From positions 3,906,001-3,970,000 of the forward strand of contig NZ_CP025228.1 in the NCBI RefSeq assembly GCF_004102025.1: a stretch of 64,000 nt of DNA, read 5' to 3'. Within the stretch, counting starts at the first letter, position 1. The number at the start of each line of letters is the position of its first letter. The notes beneath the pieces were generated by a model. That model made no database searches, had not been told where the DNA came from, and saw only the letters and a program-made list of their open reading frames with translations. This document shows positions 1 through 8,450 of this stretch, piece after piece. Origin of the DNA: Actinomyces qiguomingii. GTDB taxonomy: Bacteria; Actinomycetota; Actinomycetes; Actinomycetales; Actinomycetaceae. A program made the translations under genes and the position numbers.

Positions 1-1356
1 GGGCACCTGGGCGCCGACCCCCTGGCCGGCCTGTCCCTGGCTTCCAGTGTGCTGACCACGATCGTGGGCCTATTCGTCTTTCTCGCCTATGCGACGACGG
101 CGACCACCGCCCGCCGTTTCGGCGCCGGCGACCGGGTGGGCGGCCTGCGGGCCGGCGTCGACGGCGTCTGGTTGGCGGTGCTGCTGGGGCTGGCGGCGGC
201 GGGCATGCTCGCATTCGGTGCGCCATGGGTGGTGGGGGTCATGGGGGCCGACGGCGCTGTGGCAGATGCGGCCGTCGCCTACTTGCGTGCCTCCGCGCCG
301 GGGCTGCCCGGCATGCTGGTGGTCTATGCGGCCACGGGCACGCTGCGAGGCCTGTTGGATACGCGTACACCATTCGTGGTTGCCACCGCCGGGGCGGTAG
401 GGAATGTGGTCCTGAACGCGACGCTGTTGTACGGGGTGGGTATGGGGATCGCCGGCTCCGGCCTGGGTACGGCAATCACGCAGACCGCCATGGCGGTGGC
501 GCTGCTGAGTCCCGTGGTGAAGGCGGCGCGGGCGGCGGGCGTGCCGGTCTCACCGCGCGCGGCGGGTCTACGGGCGTCGTTGGGCACCGGCGCGCCGCTG
601 CTGGTTCGCACCGTGTCACTGCGGGCGGCGATCTTGGCGACCGTGTGGTCCGCAACCGCTCTGGGGCCGACGGCGCTGGCGGCGCATCAGGTGGTCAATG
701 CACTGTGGAACTTCACCGCCTTCGCCCTGGATGCGCTCGCCATCGCTGCGCAGGCGCTTGTGGGCACTGCCCTGGGTCGGGCCGAGGCAGAGCGGGCGGC
801 ACAGGCTTCTGCGGATCAGGCCTCTGCACCAACCGACCCGGGCACCCGGCGTTCCGGTTCGGATCCGGCTAAGCGCCAGGCTCCCTCTTCGGCATCCTCG
901 CAGGCGTCCACCGTACCGGCTCTGCGGCGTGGCGGCCCGACAGTCGATGAGGTGCTGCGGCGCTGCCTGGTGTGGGGTGTGGCCGCGGGAGCAGTGATCG
1001 CCGTGGCGCTGGCTGCCGGCAGCCCGTGGTTGCCGCACCTGTTCACGTCTGCGGACGCGGTGATCGTGACGGCTCGCCCGGCGCTTTTGGTGGCCGCCGC
1101 CGCCATGCCGCTGGCCGGCGCGGTCTTCCTGTTCGACGGCGTGCTCATGGGGGCGGGCGACGGTCGCTACCTGGCGGTGGCGCAGATGGCGACCCTGGTG
1201 CCGTATCTGCCACTAGCCGTCATCGTCGCCCACGGCTGGCCAGCCGGCGGTAGCGACGGTCTGGTGTGGCTGTGGGTGGCCTTCGCCTGGGTGTTCATGG
1301 GTGCGCGTGCCCTGGTGACGGGCCTGCGCGCCCGCTCCGACGCCTGGCGGCTCTAA
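1..1356 (+). CDS. MATE family efflux transporter (5' truncated by window edge)
   Basis: Proton- or sodium-coupled multidrug exporter of the inner membrane, by family resemblance. The reading frame is open from base 1, so the start lies outside the window; an internal GTG at 49 is only where the visible frame first offers a start. The visible 451 residues are strongly hydrophobic, with paired helices and the Gly/Ala-rich helix packing of MATE proteins (TAITQTAMAVALL; TALAAHQVVNALWNF, the conserved AAHQ segment of the C-terminal half). A polar, low-complexity Ser/Ala/Pro insertion lies between the helical halves (about residues 260-300 of the visible part) and is unusual for the family. It stands alone; the next gene is convergent. 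Substrate cannot be told from sequence. Confidence 0.85.
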   Translation, partial: GHLGADPLAGLSLASSVLTTIVGLFVFLAYATTATTARRFGAGDRVGGLRAGVDGVWLAVLLGLAAAGMLAFGAPWVVGVMGADGAVADAAVAYLRASAPGLPGMLVVYAATGTLRGLLDTRTPFVVATAGAVGNVVLNATLLYGVGMGIAGSGLGTAITQTAMAVALLSPVVKAARAAGVPVSPRAAGLRASLGTGAPLLVRTVSLRAAILATVWSATALGPTALAAHQVVNALWNFTAFALDALAIAAQALVGTALGRAEAERAAQASADQASAPTDPGTRRSGSDPAKRQAPSSASSQASTVPALRRGGPTVDEVLRRCLVWGVAAGAVIAVALAAGSPWLPHLFTSADAVIVTARPALLVAAAAMPLAGAVFLFDGVLMGAGDGRYLAVAQMATLVPYLPLAVIVAHGWPAGGSDGLVWLWVAFAWVFMGARALVTGLRARSDAWRL

Positions 1357-1578
1357 GTGATCGGAGCGCGGACCGCCAGCTTATGGGCGGGAACACGAGC
1401 CGAACCCCAAGGAGCATCAGCCAACATCGACACAACCACAACAGCATCAGCACCCAGAACGTCAAGTCAAACGCGCTGAAGCCAGGGCAATCTAAATAGT
1501 CTCGACCGGGCCCGCGCATCTACCGAACCCCTACGCTCAAGTCAACACGACTATGCATCGCAGGGGCACCAATGGCAG

Positions 1579-3795
1579 TCATAGCTTGAGCTTCAGATGA
1601 ATCGCCTCATAGAGCTCTTCGTGCCCGTATAGGCGGAACAGTTCCGCCAACCCTTTAGCATCATCCAAGCCTCCGCGGCTCCCAACCACATACCGGGCAA
1701 AGAACGGCAGCATCGCAGAGACTACAATCAGTGCCGATATCTTATTTTGGGCTATACAATGATTCCGAAGATCAACCAGATACTGCTCGCCGCGCCACAC
1801 CTCCGACGCCGAGCGTCCAGATATCTGTTCATGAATACGCCCAGTCTCTCTGTCTATATGATGCATATTATTAGCGACAAAGAATGTATACACAGCCGCT
1901 AAGGGAAGCGTGATGAATAAACCCGCCACCGCTACATCTGAAGGAGTAGACAGGCGATCAGATATCCATATCAGAATGCCAATACCTAGAATGTTCATCA
2001 GGGCAAGGCTCACAACGTGATCCTGAGCCAACGAACGCAACGGCGATGACAGGCACGGCCATCGCTGGACATCCCAACCGTCTACGCCGATGAGCATCAT
2101 GCGACATAAACAGCCTAATAGCACCACATATAGAGCTGAAAATACAGCCCAGTGGAGCAGTGTCACCTTCGTTGACGACCACACTGCTAACACAACTCCA
2201 TAGGATCCGGAGAACACGGCTGCGGTGAATCCGCCCACGAAGGCCCGAGTACGATTCCCGACGGTCATGTCAATCCCACGCAAGACATAAACATTACTCC
2301 TGAACGACAAGCGTGAGAAGAAGTAACTTCCTTGCGTCATGATCATGACCAGTATGCAGCATGCAATTACTCTCGGTATCGCCTTGCTTGAATCTTCCGC
2401 CGGCATGGCCAGGTAAGCTACAACCAATAGCAACAACACGACCGTCGCCTGAGCCGCAAAACCAAGAAGCACCTTATACCTAATCACTCTTTCGTTGCGC
2501 AGCGCGACTTCCGACCCATCAACACCGGCGTTTCCGGAGGCACCTGAATACCAGGTGAACGAAACCTCTTCCTCCTTCGAAGTCACACCTTCGAAATTCC
2601 ATACGATCCAACGCCCGGCCACCAACGCCACAAACGCTCCATATGCACCTACCCACCAAGAAACATTCGAAATGAAACGAGGAAGCAAGGCGAAACAGAA
2701 CAGCATAACCAATAGAAGCACTGAAGAGGCGGTGGCGAGCAACCGCTGCGTCATTCTTTCAACATCATAGGCACACGGCAGCAGTGCGACTGAACCAACA
2801 ACGGCGGTAATCACCAACACCGCCATCACGATCCGAGGAACAGTCCACTCAATAGTCATGCCTGATACGGCGAGCGTAGATACCCATACTATAACCGCGC
2901 CCGGAAGAGAGCGCAGCAATTGTTCAAGCAACCGTGACGACGCCGGAGCAGTGACGAAGCTGAGTGCAAACAACGCCGCTGTTCCACAGTATGCCACCTC
3001 CGCGTTCGAAACTGGAGTCATGCCTCGGAGCAATAATGCAGTCGGTACCGTCGCAGACGTTATCGCGAGTACGCTCACGTACATGATCAGCAGTCTCTTA
3101 TCGCAGCCCAGCGCCACTCCAATCAGCGTGACGAGCACAGTCATGATGAGCGGGATCAGCAAGGTCTGAGCAGTTGCTGACGCCTCAGTCCAGGTCACTT
3201 CCTGAAGGCCGCGCCTGTTGTCGGTTGCTAGAAGACACGAGAACAGGACAAACAGATAGCCGATTGCAAGGTACCGAAGTACACTTCCTCGTTCCCACTG
3301 GCTGCGGGATCGCCCCAACCCCAGAGCAGTCAATGCGGCTAGCCCACCAAGCAAGAATCCGCACATGGCGGTAAGATACACTGCGTGATACCACCCCGGA
3401 GGATTGAAGGAACCGTCCGGGTTGAAGGTCCAGTTGAGGATGGTTTTGCCGCTGTGGGTCCATTGGAACTGACTTGCCGCCCCTACCGCTATGCCGAGTA
3501 GTCCCCCGGCTAGCGTTACCTTCCGTTTCAAGGCGGTCCAGGCAGTCAAGCTTTGTTGAATCTCATAGGTGATCAGGAAACCGATCGCCGGCAGGATCAG
3601 TGGATCTCCCCAGTTGGCCGACAAGTAGTACGGCAGACCCCGGGTACCACTGTACTCGTTTCGATAACCGAACTCCCAGAACGACTTCATCGCCAGCCAT
3701 CCGAAACAGAACACCACGAGAGTGGCGGTCACCGGAACAACATATGATGACCATGATCTCGGGAGACGCATAGGCACGTTCATGCTACTCAACAT
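1579..3795 (-). CDS. large polytopic membrane protein of unknown function
   Basis: I do not recognise the family. The 738-residue product has roughly 14-16 hydrophobic segments spread along its length, with a soluble C-terminal tail of about 100 residues (around IDRETGRIHEQ to the end). There is a helix right after a short basic N-terminus, so no cleavable signal peptide is evident. Base composition is visibly more AT-rich than the surrounding genes and codon use is less GC3-biased, which suggests acquisition. It is divergent from the response regulator/kinase pair, with a 490-bp shared control region, so it may be the regulated target (a transporter or immunity-type permease) of that two-component system. 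An alternative start is ATG 3783; neither start has a strong ribosome binding site. Confidence 0.6.
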   Translation of the reverse strand: MLSSMNVPMRLPRSWSSYVVPVTATLVVFCFGWLAMKSFWEFGYRNEYSGTRGLPYYLSANWGDPLILPAIGFLITYEIQQSLTAWTALKRKVTLAGGLLGIAVGAASQFQWTHSGKTILNWTFNPDGSFNPPGWYHAVYLTAMCGFLLGGLAALTALGLGRSRSQWERGSVLRYLAIGYLFVLFSCLLATDNRRGLQEVTWTEASATAQTLLIPLIMTVLVTLIGVALGCDKRLLIMYVSVLAITSATVPTALLLRGMTPVSNAEVAYCGTAALFALSFVTAPASSRLLEQLLRSLPGAVIVWVSTLAVSGMTIEWTVPRIVMAVLVITAVVGSVALLPCAYDVERMTQRLLATASSVLLLVMLFCFALLPRFISNVSWWVGAYGAFVALVAGRWIVWNFEGVTSKEEEVSFTWYSGASGNAGVDGSEVALRNERVIRYKVLLGFAAQATVVLLLLVVAYLAMPAEDSSKAIPRVIACCILVMIMTQGSYFFSRLSFRSNVYVLRGIDMTVGNRTRAFVGGFTAAVFSGSYGVVLAVWSSTKVTLLHWAVFSALYVVLLGCLCRMMLIGVDGWDVQRWPCLSSPLRSLAQDHVVSLALMNILGIGILIWISDRLSTPSDVAVAGLFITLPLAAVYTFFVANNMHHIDRETGRIHEQISGRSASEVWRGEQYLVDLRNHCIAQNKISALIVVSAMLPFFARYVVGSRGGLDDAKGLAELFRLYGHEELYEAIHLKLKL

Positions 3796-4283
3796 CCGAT
3801 CTAATTGAAATTGGTTTGCAGGTTTAGACCGGCGTCGGCAGACACCTAACCTCGCTTCATAAGCGTCAGGTGAAGCACTCGTAGTGCTCCTTCTGCCTTC
3901 ACTGACCTATTGGTAGTAGGCGCCCACAGGTGACGATACAACCCTTTACTGAACTTCACCTACGTAGTATTCCGCATAGTGCGGATTGGACACCGGTGCA
4001 GTATTCCACGTATTCCATAATCGCATTCCTCCACTTCATGCCTCCTCACCTTAAGTGATTGCTTCAGCCTACGGGTGCCACTGTCTAAGGTATCGAGGTT
4101 ACCGACCACCTCGCCAGCTCCATATGTGGTGCGTCAGTACTTACCCACCAGAACTGGTGGCTTGACGACACGCCGAGCGCTTGGTCTCCGCGGCATCTAC
4201 AGTGGCTGCGTGTGGTGAGGACGGCCTCCCCGCGCCCCGCTTGTTCCCTCGGCAGGCGGGGGTCTACGGACCCTGGAGGAATG
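3796..4283. promoter_or_regulatory. divergent control region between membrane protein and two-component genes
   Basis: No gene is visible. The stretch is AT-richer than the chromosome and holds three short inverted repeats: AGCACT-CGT-AGTGCT at 3874-3888, TCCGCA-TAG-TGCGGA at 3971-3985, and the perfect 16-bp palindrome CCACCAGAACTGGTGG at 4145-4160. Several ATTCC repeats lie between 3969 and 4030. They are plausible sites for the downstream LuxR-type regulator or another dimeric factor; which one binds is unknown. Confidence 0.45.
4145..4160. promoter_or_regulatory. perfect 16-bp palindrome upstream of response regulator
   Basis: CCACCAGAACTGGTGG has 7-bp perfect arms around AA and sits about 125 bp before the regulator's start. 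It looks like a dimeric operator, with autoregulation as the simplest guess. Confidence 0.4.
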
Positions 4284-4922
4284 ATGAGTATCGACTGTCA
4301 TATAGTCATCATCGATGATCACGAGATTGTCGCCACCGGTTGCCGGGGCGAGTTTGCCCGGTTTGGACTTCCTTGGGAAGTAACGTGGGCACGAGCCCTG
4401 AGCGATGTTGCCTGGCCCGACGGGCGGACTGTGGCAGTTCTCGATCTGCGGCTGAACGACGGAACACAGCCCAAGGAGGTCATCGCAGAACTAGAGAGCC
4501 GGTCCGTCCCCGTCGTCATCTACACCTCCGGCGAGGATCCCAAGCGGATACGGGATGCCATGAGCGCCGGGGTGATGGCGATCGTCAACAAGACGTCCCC
4601 CATTGAGGACCTGATCGAGGCCATCAAGGCCGCGCTCCGGGGCGAACCGAGCGGGAGCATGGACTGGGCGCGCGCCTTGGACATGGAGGACGACTTCGTC
4701 AAGCAGCTCACCCCCCGCGAGATTGAGGTGATTTCCCTATACGCCAGCGGCGTGCCGGCTGACCGAGTGGCCCGTAGTCTCAACTTGTCCAGGAACACCG
4801 TCACCCACTACATCGCGCAGATCAAAGCCAAGTTCCTCGCGGCAGGTCTACTCAAAGACGGAGGCCGCGTAGAACTCAGTAAAGCGGCCGCTAAGATCGG
4901 CCTGACCAGCTACTACGAGTGA
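4284..4922 (+). CDS. LuxR/NarL-type response regulator
   Basis: DNA-binding output protein of a two-component pair, 212 residues. The receiver domain (about 1-120) shows the acidic pair in IIDDHE, the phospho-acceptor Asp54 in VLDLR, a Thr/Ser switch in YTSGED and the conserved Lys in VNKTSP. The C-terminal LuxR helix-turn-helix runs from LTPREIEVISLY through NLSRNTVTHYI. I prefer ATG 4284 because GGAGG lies at 4275-4279; ATG 4281 is also possible, and an upstream in-frame GTG at 4212 would add a non-conserved leader. Its stop overlaps the GTG of the kinase gene (4919-4922), which implies translational coupling and a cognate pair. The target is unknown, but the divergent membrane protein is the obvious candidate. 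Confidence 0.85.
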   Translation: MSIDCHIVIIDDHEIVATGCRGEFARFGLPWEVTWARALSDVAWPDGRTVAVLDLRLNDGTQPKEVIAELESRSVPVVIYTSGEDPKRIRDAMSAGVMAIVNKTSPIEDLIEAIKAALRGEPSGSMDWARALDMEDDFVKQLTPREIEVISLYASGVPADRVARSLNLSRNTVTHYIAQIKAKFLAAGLLKDGGRVELSKAAAKIGLTSYYE

Positions 4923-7459
4923 CCGCCTTCGATTCTCCCGATGTTAGTGCGGCAACCGATCGCGCCGCCCACCTGTCGGCACATGCCTCAGGGCCCTACA
5001 CCCTGCGCCTGCGACGACTTGTCACGGTGGTTGCTGGCGGCGTTACGGCCGCAACCGGTGTAAACATTGCCTTCACTATCAGCGCCGTCGTAGGCGCGAC
5101 GGCCCAGAACGTCTTCTGGCTGCTGCTTCCGGCCCTGGTTGCTCCTGCGATGGTCGCCGGGATTGCCGCTGGCATTGCGCTCCGCGGGTCAACTCCAACA
5201 CTCCGGCCGAGTGACACCATCCAACCAGTGACAGATCGTCGGAAGGGAGTGACTGCGGATCGCATCTGGACCGGCGCGCTGTCACTGTCCCTGGTCGTTT
5301 ACGTCATACTCGTCCTACTGGCGGCTGTGTTCCCCGTGCTCCCGTCGCACAGCCAGTTCGACACCTTCGTGCACACCCCTAACGTCCTGGTGAATTGCTA
5401 TCTCGGCATCGCCGTGGCAGCGACCCTCATCCTGTCACCGCGCTCCCGCTTCCTGTACATCGTGCTGCTATCGCCCCTGCTGGTGGCAACCTATCCGGCG
5501 GGAGACGGCTTAGCCGTGGCCATCGAGGAAGTACTGGTGTATCTCGCACCCTCTGTGGGCAATATGGGAATGCTGACATGGCTGCTGGCCCAGGCCGCCG
5601 CGTTAGACGATGCCGATGCTCGCCGCCACGTCGAAGTGATTCAGCTACGTACGGCCACTTCGCGCTCGCGCGCACGTCGCCGCGCCGACAATCTCATTCA
5701 TGACCACATCCTTTCCGTCCTTAAAGCAGTTCCCACTGCGCAATTCACCTCTTCTCAACTCCGGTACGGTGCCCGCCTGGCACTGACCAGGCTCGAATCC
5801 ACAACTAGGGATCTCCCCGCTACCGGATCGACGGCGTTCCTCCACGAACTGCACAGGACGCTGAGCGGCATTGGCGGCTCCAAGGTGTCTTTTACAACCT
5901 TGATCACTCGCGACTTGGAACTCGCGCCGGATGCGGCGGAGGCGATCACCGCCGCCGCCATGGAGGCGCTGCGCAACACGCTGGTTCACGCCTCGCCCTA
6001 TCCAGACCGCCCAATCGAGCGCGCGGTGGAGTTGCGCAGCGATACTCACGGCATCACGGTCACCGTGTCCGACAACGGTTGCGGTTTCGATCCCGCACGG
6101 GTAGTAGCTGGCAGACACGGTATCGCCAAGTCAATCATCAACCGCATGCAGGACGTCGGCGGAACTGCACATATCAGTTCTTCCCCGGGCCGCGGCACCA
6201 CCGTCACACTGACCTGGTGCAACAGGAAACCCGTAGTCGGAACCGACCCGGCGCCGCTCCGTCCCGGCACCAGTAACGTAGGCCTCCAGGCAGCAAGTTC
6301 ACTATCCGATAGGTCGCTCCGTCCCGGCACCAGTAACGTAGGCCTCCAGGCGCCAAGTTCACTATCCGATAGGTCGCTCCGCCTCGGCACGAGGAACGTA
6401 GAGACCCGATTGGAGGTTCCAGTGCCACAGACCCGTACATCCCCTCTTTCCCTCGCGTCGTGCATGGAGACACCGTCAACGTGGATCGTGTCATGCTGCA
6501 TCTTCTTCCTGTACATCCTGGTAACCGCCATGGAGGTGTCCTTCGGTTCATACCGACACTCCGTCCCGGTAATCGTTGGCCTCGCCATCCTTGGCATGGC
6601 GGCCTTCACCATAGTCAAGCCATGGCCGCGCAAGGTCATACCCGCAACCGCATCCTCCGCAGTTGCTGTGGCGACCGGTATCGTCAACGCGCTGGTCCTC
6701 TTCCAAATCAATCAAATGAGCCGGCCGAGTTACGCTGATTGGTGCTTGGGCGCGAGCACCATAATTTGCTGCGGCCTACTCGCAAGGGAGCGCTTTCGAC
6801 ATGCCTGGGCAGGAACTGGACTTTTCCTTGCTGTACTGGGCATATGGGTTCTGACCACCGGCCAACGCCCGGTAATGCTCTTAACCCTCGGTTTCGGCCA
6901 GTTCCTCTCCCTGCTGATCTGGTATCTGGCAGCACGCCTGTCACTCGGTGTAACCGCGCGTACCGCCGCAGCCGAGGCCATAAGCTCCGAGTACGCCGCT
7001 GAACGCCAAGCGCATCAGGAAAGCGAGGCCATGATGCTAAACGCAATGACCTCGGTGCGCCGACGAGTCAGTCCGCTCCTGATCTCCCTCGCCGTAGGCG
7101 CACCCATATCCGACAGCATGCGCACCGCGGCGAGAACACTCGAAGCCGAACTACGAGACGAGCGACTCGCTCCCCTGTTCACCGGCACGCGAGTTGCCGA
7201 TTGCGCGCGTGCAGCAAGAGCACGCGGTATCGACGTCGTGCTGCTGGATGATCGCGGGGACGCCGCCACTGCGCGGGACAACCTTCCTGATGAAGTTTGG
7301 AAACTGCTCATAGACCGAGCCGTTCAGGCAATCGGCTCCGCGGACAAAGGACAGGTGGTCATACGTCTCCTTCCGCCCAGTCAGCACCCGAAGCTAATGT
7401 CCATCGTCACCGAGGACGCGATCCTTACCCTCGGACCGGACGGTACCCCCAAACACTGA
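4919..7459 (+). CDS. sensor histidine kinase fused to a second, degenerate kinase-like half
   Basis: 846 residues, about twice the usual size of a NarX/DesK-like kinase. Half 1 (1-440) has about six N-terminal membrane helices, a phospho-acceptor candidate in LIHDH (His261/263), an N box (ALRNTLVHA, ~349), a G1 box (DNGCGFDP, ~386) and a C-terminal HATPase end (GRGTTVTLTW). Then comes a hydrophilic linker built from a 20-residue tandem repeat (residues ~446-494). Half 2 (502-846) restarts with several membrane helices and a long helix, and ends in an ATPase-like fold without recognisable N or G boxes. A GTG at 6422 with GGAGG at 6412-6416 is in frame and would make half 2 a separate 345-residue protein, so this may be two old genes joined by loss of a stop. 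The start is GTG 4919, overlapping the regulator's stop. Confidence 0.75.
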   Translation: MTAFDSPDVSAATDRAAHLSAHASGPYTLRLRRLVTVVAGGVTAATGVNIAFTISAVVGATAQNVFWLLLPALVAPAMVAGIAAGIALRGSTPTLRPSDTIQPVTDRRKGVTADRIWTGALSLSLVVYVILVLLAAVFPVLPSHSQFDTFVHTPNVLVNCYLGIAVAATLILSPRSRFLYIVLLSPLLVATYPAGDGLAVAIEEVLVYLAPSVGNMGMLTWLLAQAAALDDADARRHVEVIQLRTATSRSRARRRADNLIHDHILSVLKAVPTAQFTSSQLRYGARLALTRLESTTRDLPATGSTAFLHELHRTLSGIGGSKVSFTTLITRDLELAPDAAEAITAAAMEALRNTLVHASPYPDRPIERAVELRSDTHGITVTVSDNGCGFDPARVVAGRHGIAKSIINRMQDVGGTAHISSSPGRGTTVTLTWCNRKPVVGTDPAPLRPGTSNVGLQAASSLSDRSLRPGTSNVGLQAPSSLSDRSLRLGTRNVETRLEVPVPQTRTSPLSLASCMETPSTWIVSCCIFFLYILVTAMEVSFGSYRHSVPVIVGLAILGMAAFTIVKPWPRKVIPATASSAVAVATGIVNALVLFQINQMSRPSYADWCLGASTIICCGLLARERFRHAWAGTGLFLAVLGIWVLTTGQRPVMLLTLGFGQFLSLLIWYLAARLSLGVTARTAAAEAISSEYAAERQAHQESEAMMLNAMTSVRRRVSPLLISLAVGAPISDSMRTAARTLEAELRDERLAPLFTGTRVADCARAARARGIDVVLLDDRGDAATARDNLPDEVWKLLIDRAVQAIGSADKGQVVIRLLPPSQHPKLMSIVTEDAILTLGPDGTPKH
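6256..6400 (+). repeat. 60-bp in-frame tandem repeat in the kinase linker
   Basis: Two near-identical 60-bp units (6256-6315, 6316-6375; differing around base 47 of the unit) are followed by a diverged partial third (6376-6400). Each unit encodes 20 residues beginning LRPGTSNVGLQA. The exact multiple of three keeps the frame open between the two kinase-like halves. Confidence 0.9.
6412..6424 (+). promoter_or_regulatory. internal ribosome binding site and GTG start
   Basis: GGAGG at 6412-6416, a 5-nt spacer, then GTG 6422-6424 in frame with the kinase. It is placed exactly where the second kinase-like half begins, so half 2 may also be translated alone. Confidence 0.5.
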
Positions 7460-7475
7460 TCGAGACGATCCGCCC

Positions 7476-7507
7476 CCTCCGACACCTGAAGGTACTGGTG
7501 TCGGAGG
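7476..7507 (+). terminator. hairpin after the kinase gene
   Basis: A perfect 11-bp stem (CCTCCGACACC ... GGTGTCGGAGG) with a 10-nt loop, 16 bp past the kinase stop. There is no U-tract, as is common for high-GC actinobacterial terminators. Confidence 0.6.
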
Positions 7508-7703
7508 CTGAGGGCGTCCGGCTCGCCGTACCGCCGCAAGCCGCTTCGGCCACGGGTGCATCGCCTTCAACCACCGAACACTGTTCGGGCGTTGGACACG
7601 CACTTTCGGTGTTTGCTACACGCAAGTCAGCGGTCTGCACACAAAACCAGAGCGACCCCGGATTGGCGTGGTAGACCTTCGGGGGGAGGGTTTCGGGCTG
7701 AAC

Positions 7704-7783
7704 AGGACGTTCTCGCCGAACCAAGGACGTTCTCGGGCCGACGAGGACGTCTTCGCCGGGCCAAGTTCGTCCTCGGGCGCACG
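7704..7783. repeat. 20-bp tandem array, four units
   Basis: Units begin at 7704, 7724, 7744 and 7764. The first three share AGGACGTTCTCG (third AGGACGTCTTCG) and the fourth is diverged. The period is exactly 20 bp. Confidence 0.8.
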
Positions 7784-7837
7784 TACACCGCTGCGGGGGG
7801 CGCGGACCTGGGGCGTGTTCGCTCGTGCACCCCGGGT

Positions 7838-8023
7838 GACGGTTCGGCACTTCACCCCAGAACCTCGCACGACGGTTCGTTATAAACGACGACGGTTCGT
7901 CACTTAGCACCAACGCTTCGGCACTTCCCACGACGATTCGGGCCTCTAGGTGCCGAACCGTCGCAACAAGTGACGAACCGTCCACCACAACACACGAACC
8001 GTCACACCAACGCACGAACCGTC
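7838..8023. repeat. symmetric array of GACGGTTCG motifs at ~20-bp spacing
   Basis: GACGGTTCG occurs at 7838, 7871 and 7891, with decayed forms near 7912 and at 7932 (GACGATTCG). Its reverse complement CGAACCGTC occurs at 7954, 7974, 7995 and 8015. The inner four-plus-four sites are spaced 20-21 bp and mirror each other around base 7947. Confidence 0.85.
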
Positions 8024-8075
8024 ACGCAGATCCACAGCCGACACCGAAACACCACCACCCCTGTACGCCACAAGC

Positions 8076-8236
8076 GCCGGTCTCAGTACGTCATTAGTGC
8101 CGGCCTCAGTACGTCACAAGTGCCGGTCTCGATGTGTTACAAGTGCCGGCCTCAGTACGTCACAAATGCCGGTCTCGGTGTGTCACAAGTGCCGGTCTCA
8201 GTACGTCATCAGTGCCGGTCCCGGTGTGTCACAAGG
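8076..8236. repeat. 23-bp tandem array, seven units
   Basis: Seven consecutive 23-bp units (starts 8076, 8099, 8122, 8145, 8168, 8191, 8214), each beginning GCCGGTCTC or close to it and ending CAAGT/CATTAGT. Units alternate between a CAGTACGTC and a GGTGTGTC interior. A partial unit precedes them. No spacers vary between units, so this is not a CRISPR. Confidence 0.9.
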
Positions 8237-8266
8237 ACATCCTCGACAACCCCGCTCTCGGACCAG

Positions 8267-8346
8267 AAGTGCCGCACGGGCACGTAACTGACCGCCAGCT
8301 CTACCACCGCCGCGTCGGCCGCCCCGGAAGTGCCGCACGGGCACGT
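8267..8346. repeat. two direct copies of a 19-bp hairpin-forming repeat
   Basis: AAGTGCCGCACGGGCACGT lies at 8267-8285 and 8328-8346, 61 bp apart. Inside each, GTGCC and GGCAC can pair. The AAGTGCCG start is shared with the neighbouring arrays. Confidence 0.75.
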
Positions 8347-8386
8347 GGCCGACGCACCGTCCGCTGCGGCGTCCTGGCATAAAGCC

Positions 8387-8418
8387 GTAGCCGACGCACC
8401 GTCCGGCGCGTCGGCTAC
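8387..8418 (-). terminator. terminator of the rpsF-ssb-rpsR-rplI operon
   Basis: An 11-bp perfect stem (GTAGCCGACGC / GCGTCGGCTAC) with a 10-nt loop, 33 bp beyond the rplI stop on the minus strand. Confidence 0.65.
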
Positions 8419-8450
8419 AACCTACTTGTTCGTGTCAGCCGCGATCCCTC

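Larger units (their letters stand above)
7508..8386. other. gene-free repeat cluster
   Basis: About 880 bp between the kinase operon and rplI without a credible gene. It contains a 20-bp array (7704-7783), a symmetric 9-bp motif array (7871-8023), a seven-unit 23-bp array (8076-8236) and two copies of AAGTGCCGCACGGGCACGT. Open frames here are made of translated repeats and have no ribosome binding sites. Confidence 0.75.

Noticed and set aside
8076..8236. Possible CRISPR array
   Set aside because: Units are contiguous with no variable spacers, and no cas genes are nearby.
7970..8382. Several overlapping plus-strand frames rich in Val/Ser/Arg-His repeats
   Set aside because: They are translations of the 23-bp and 20-bp arrays in all three frames, with no ribosome binding site and no family.
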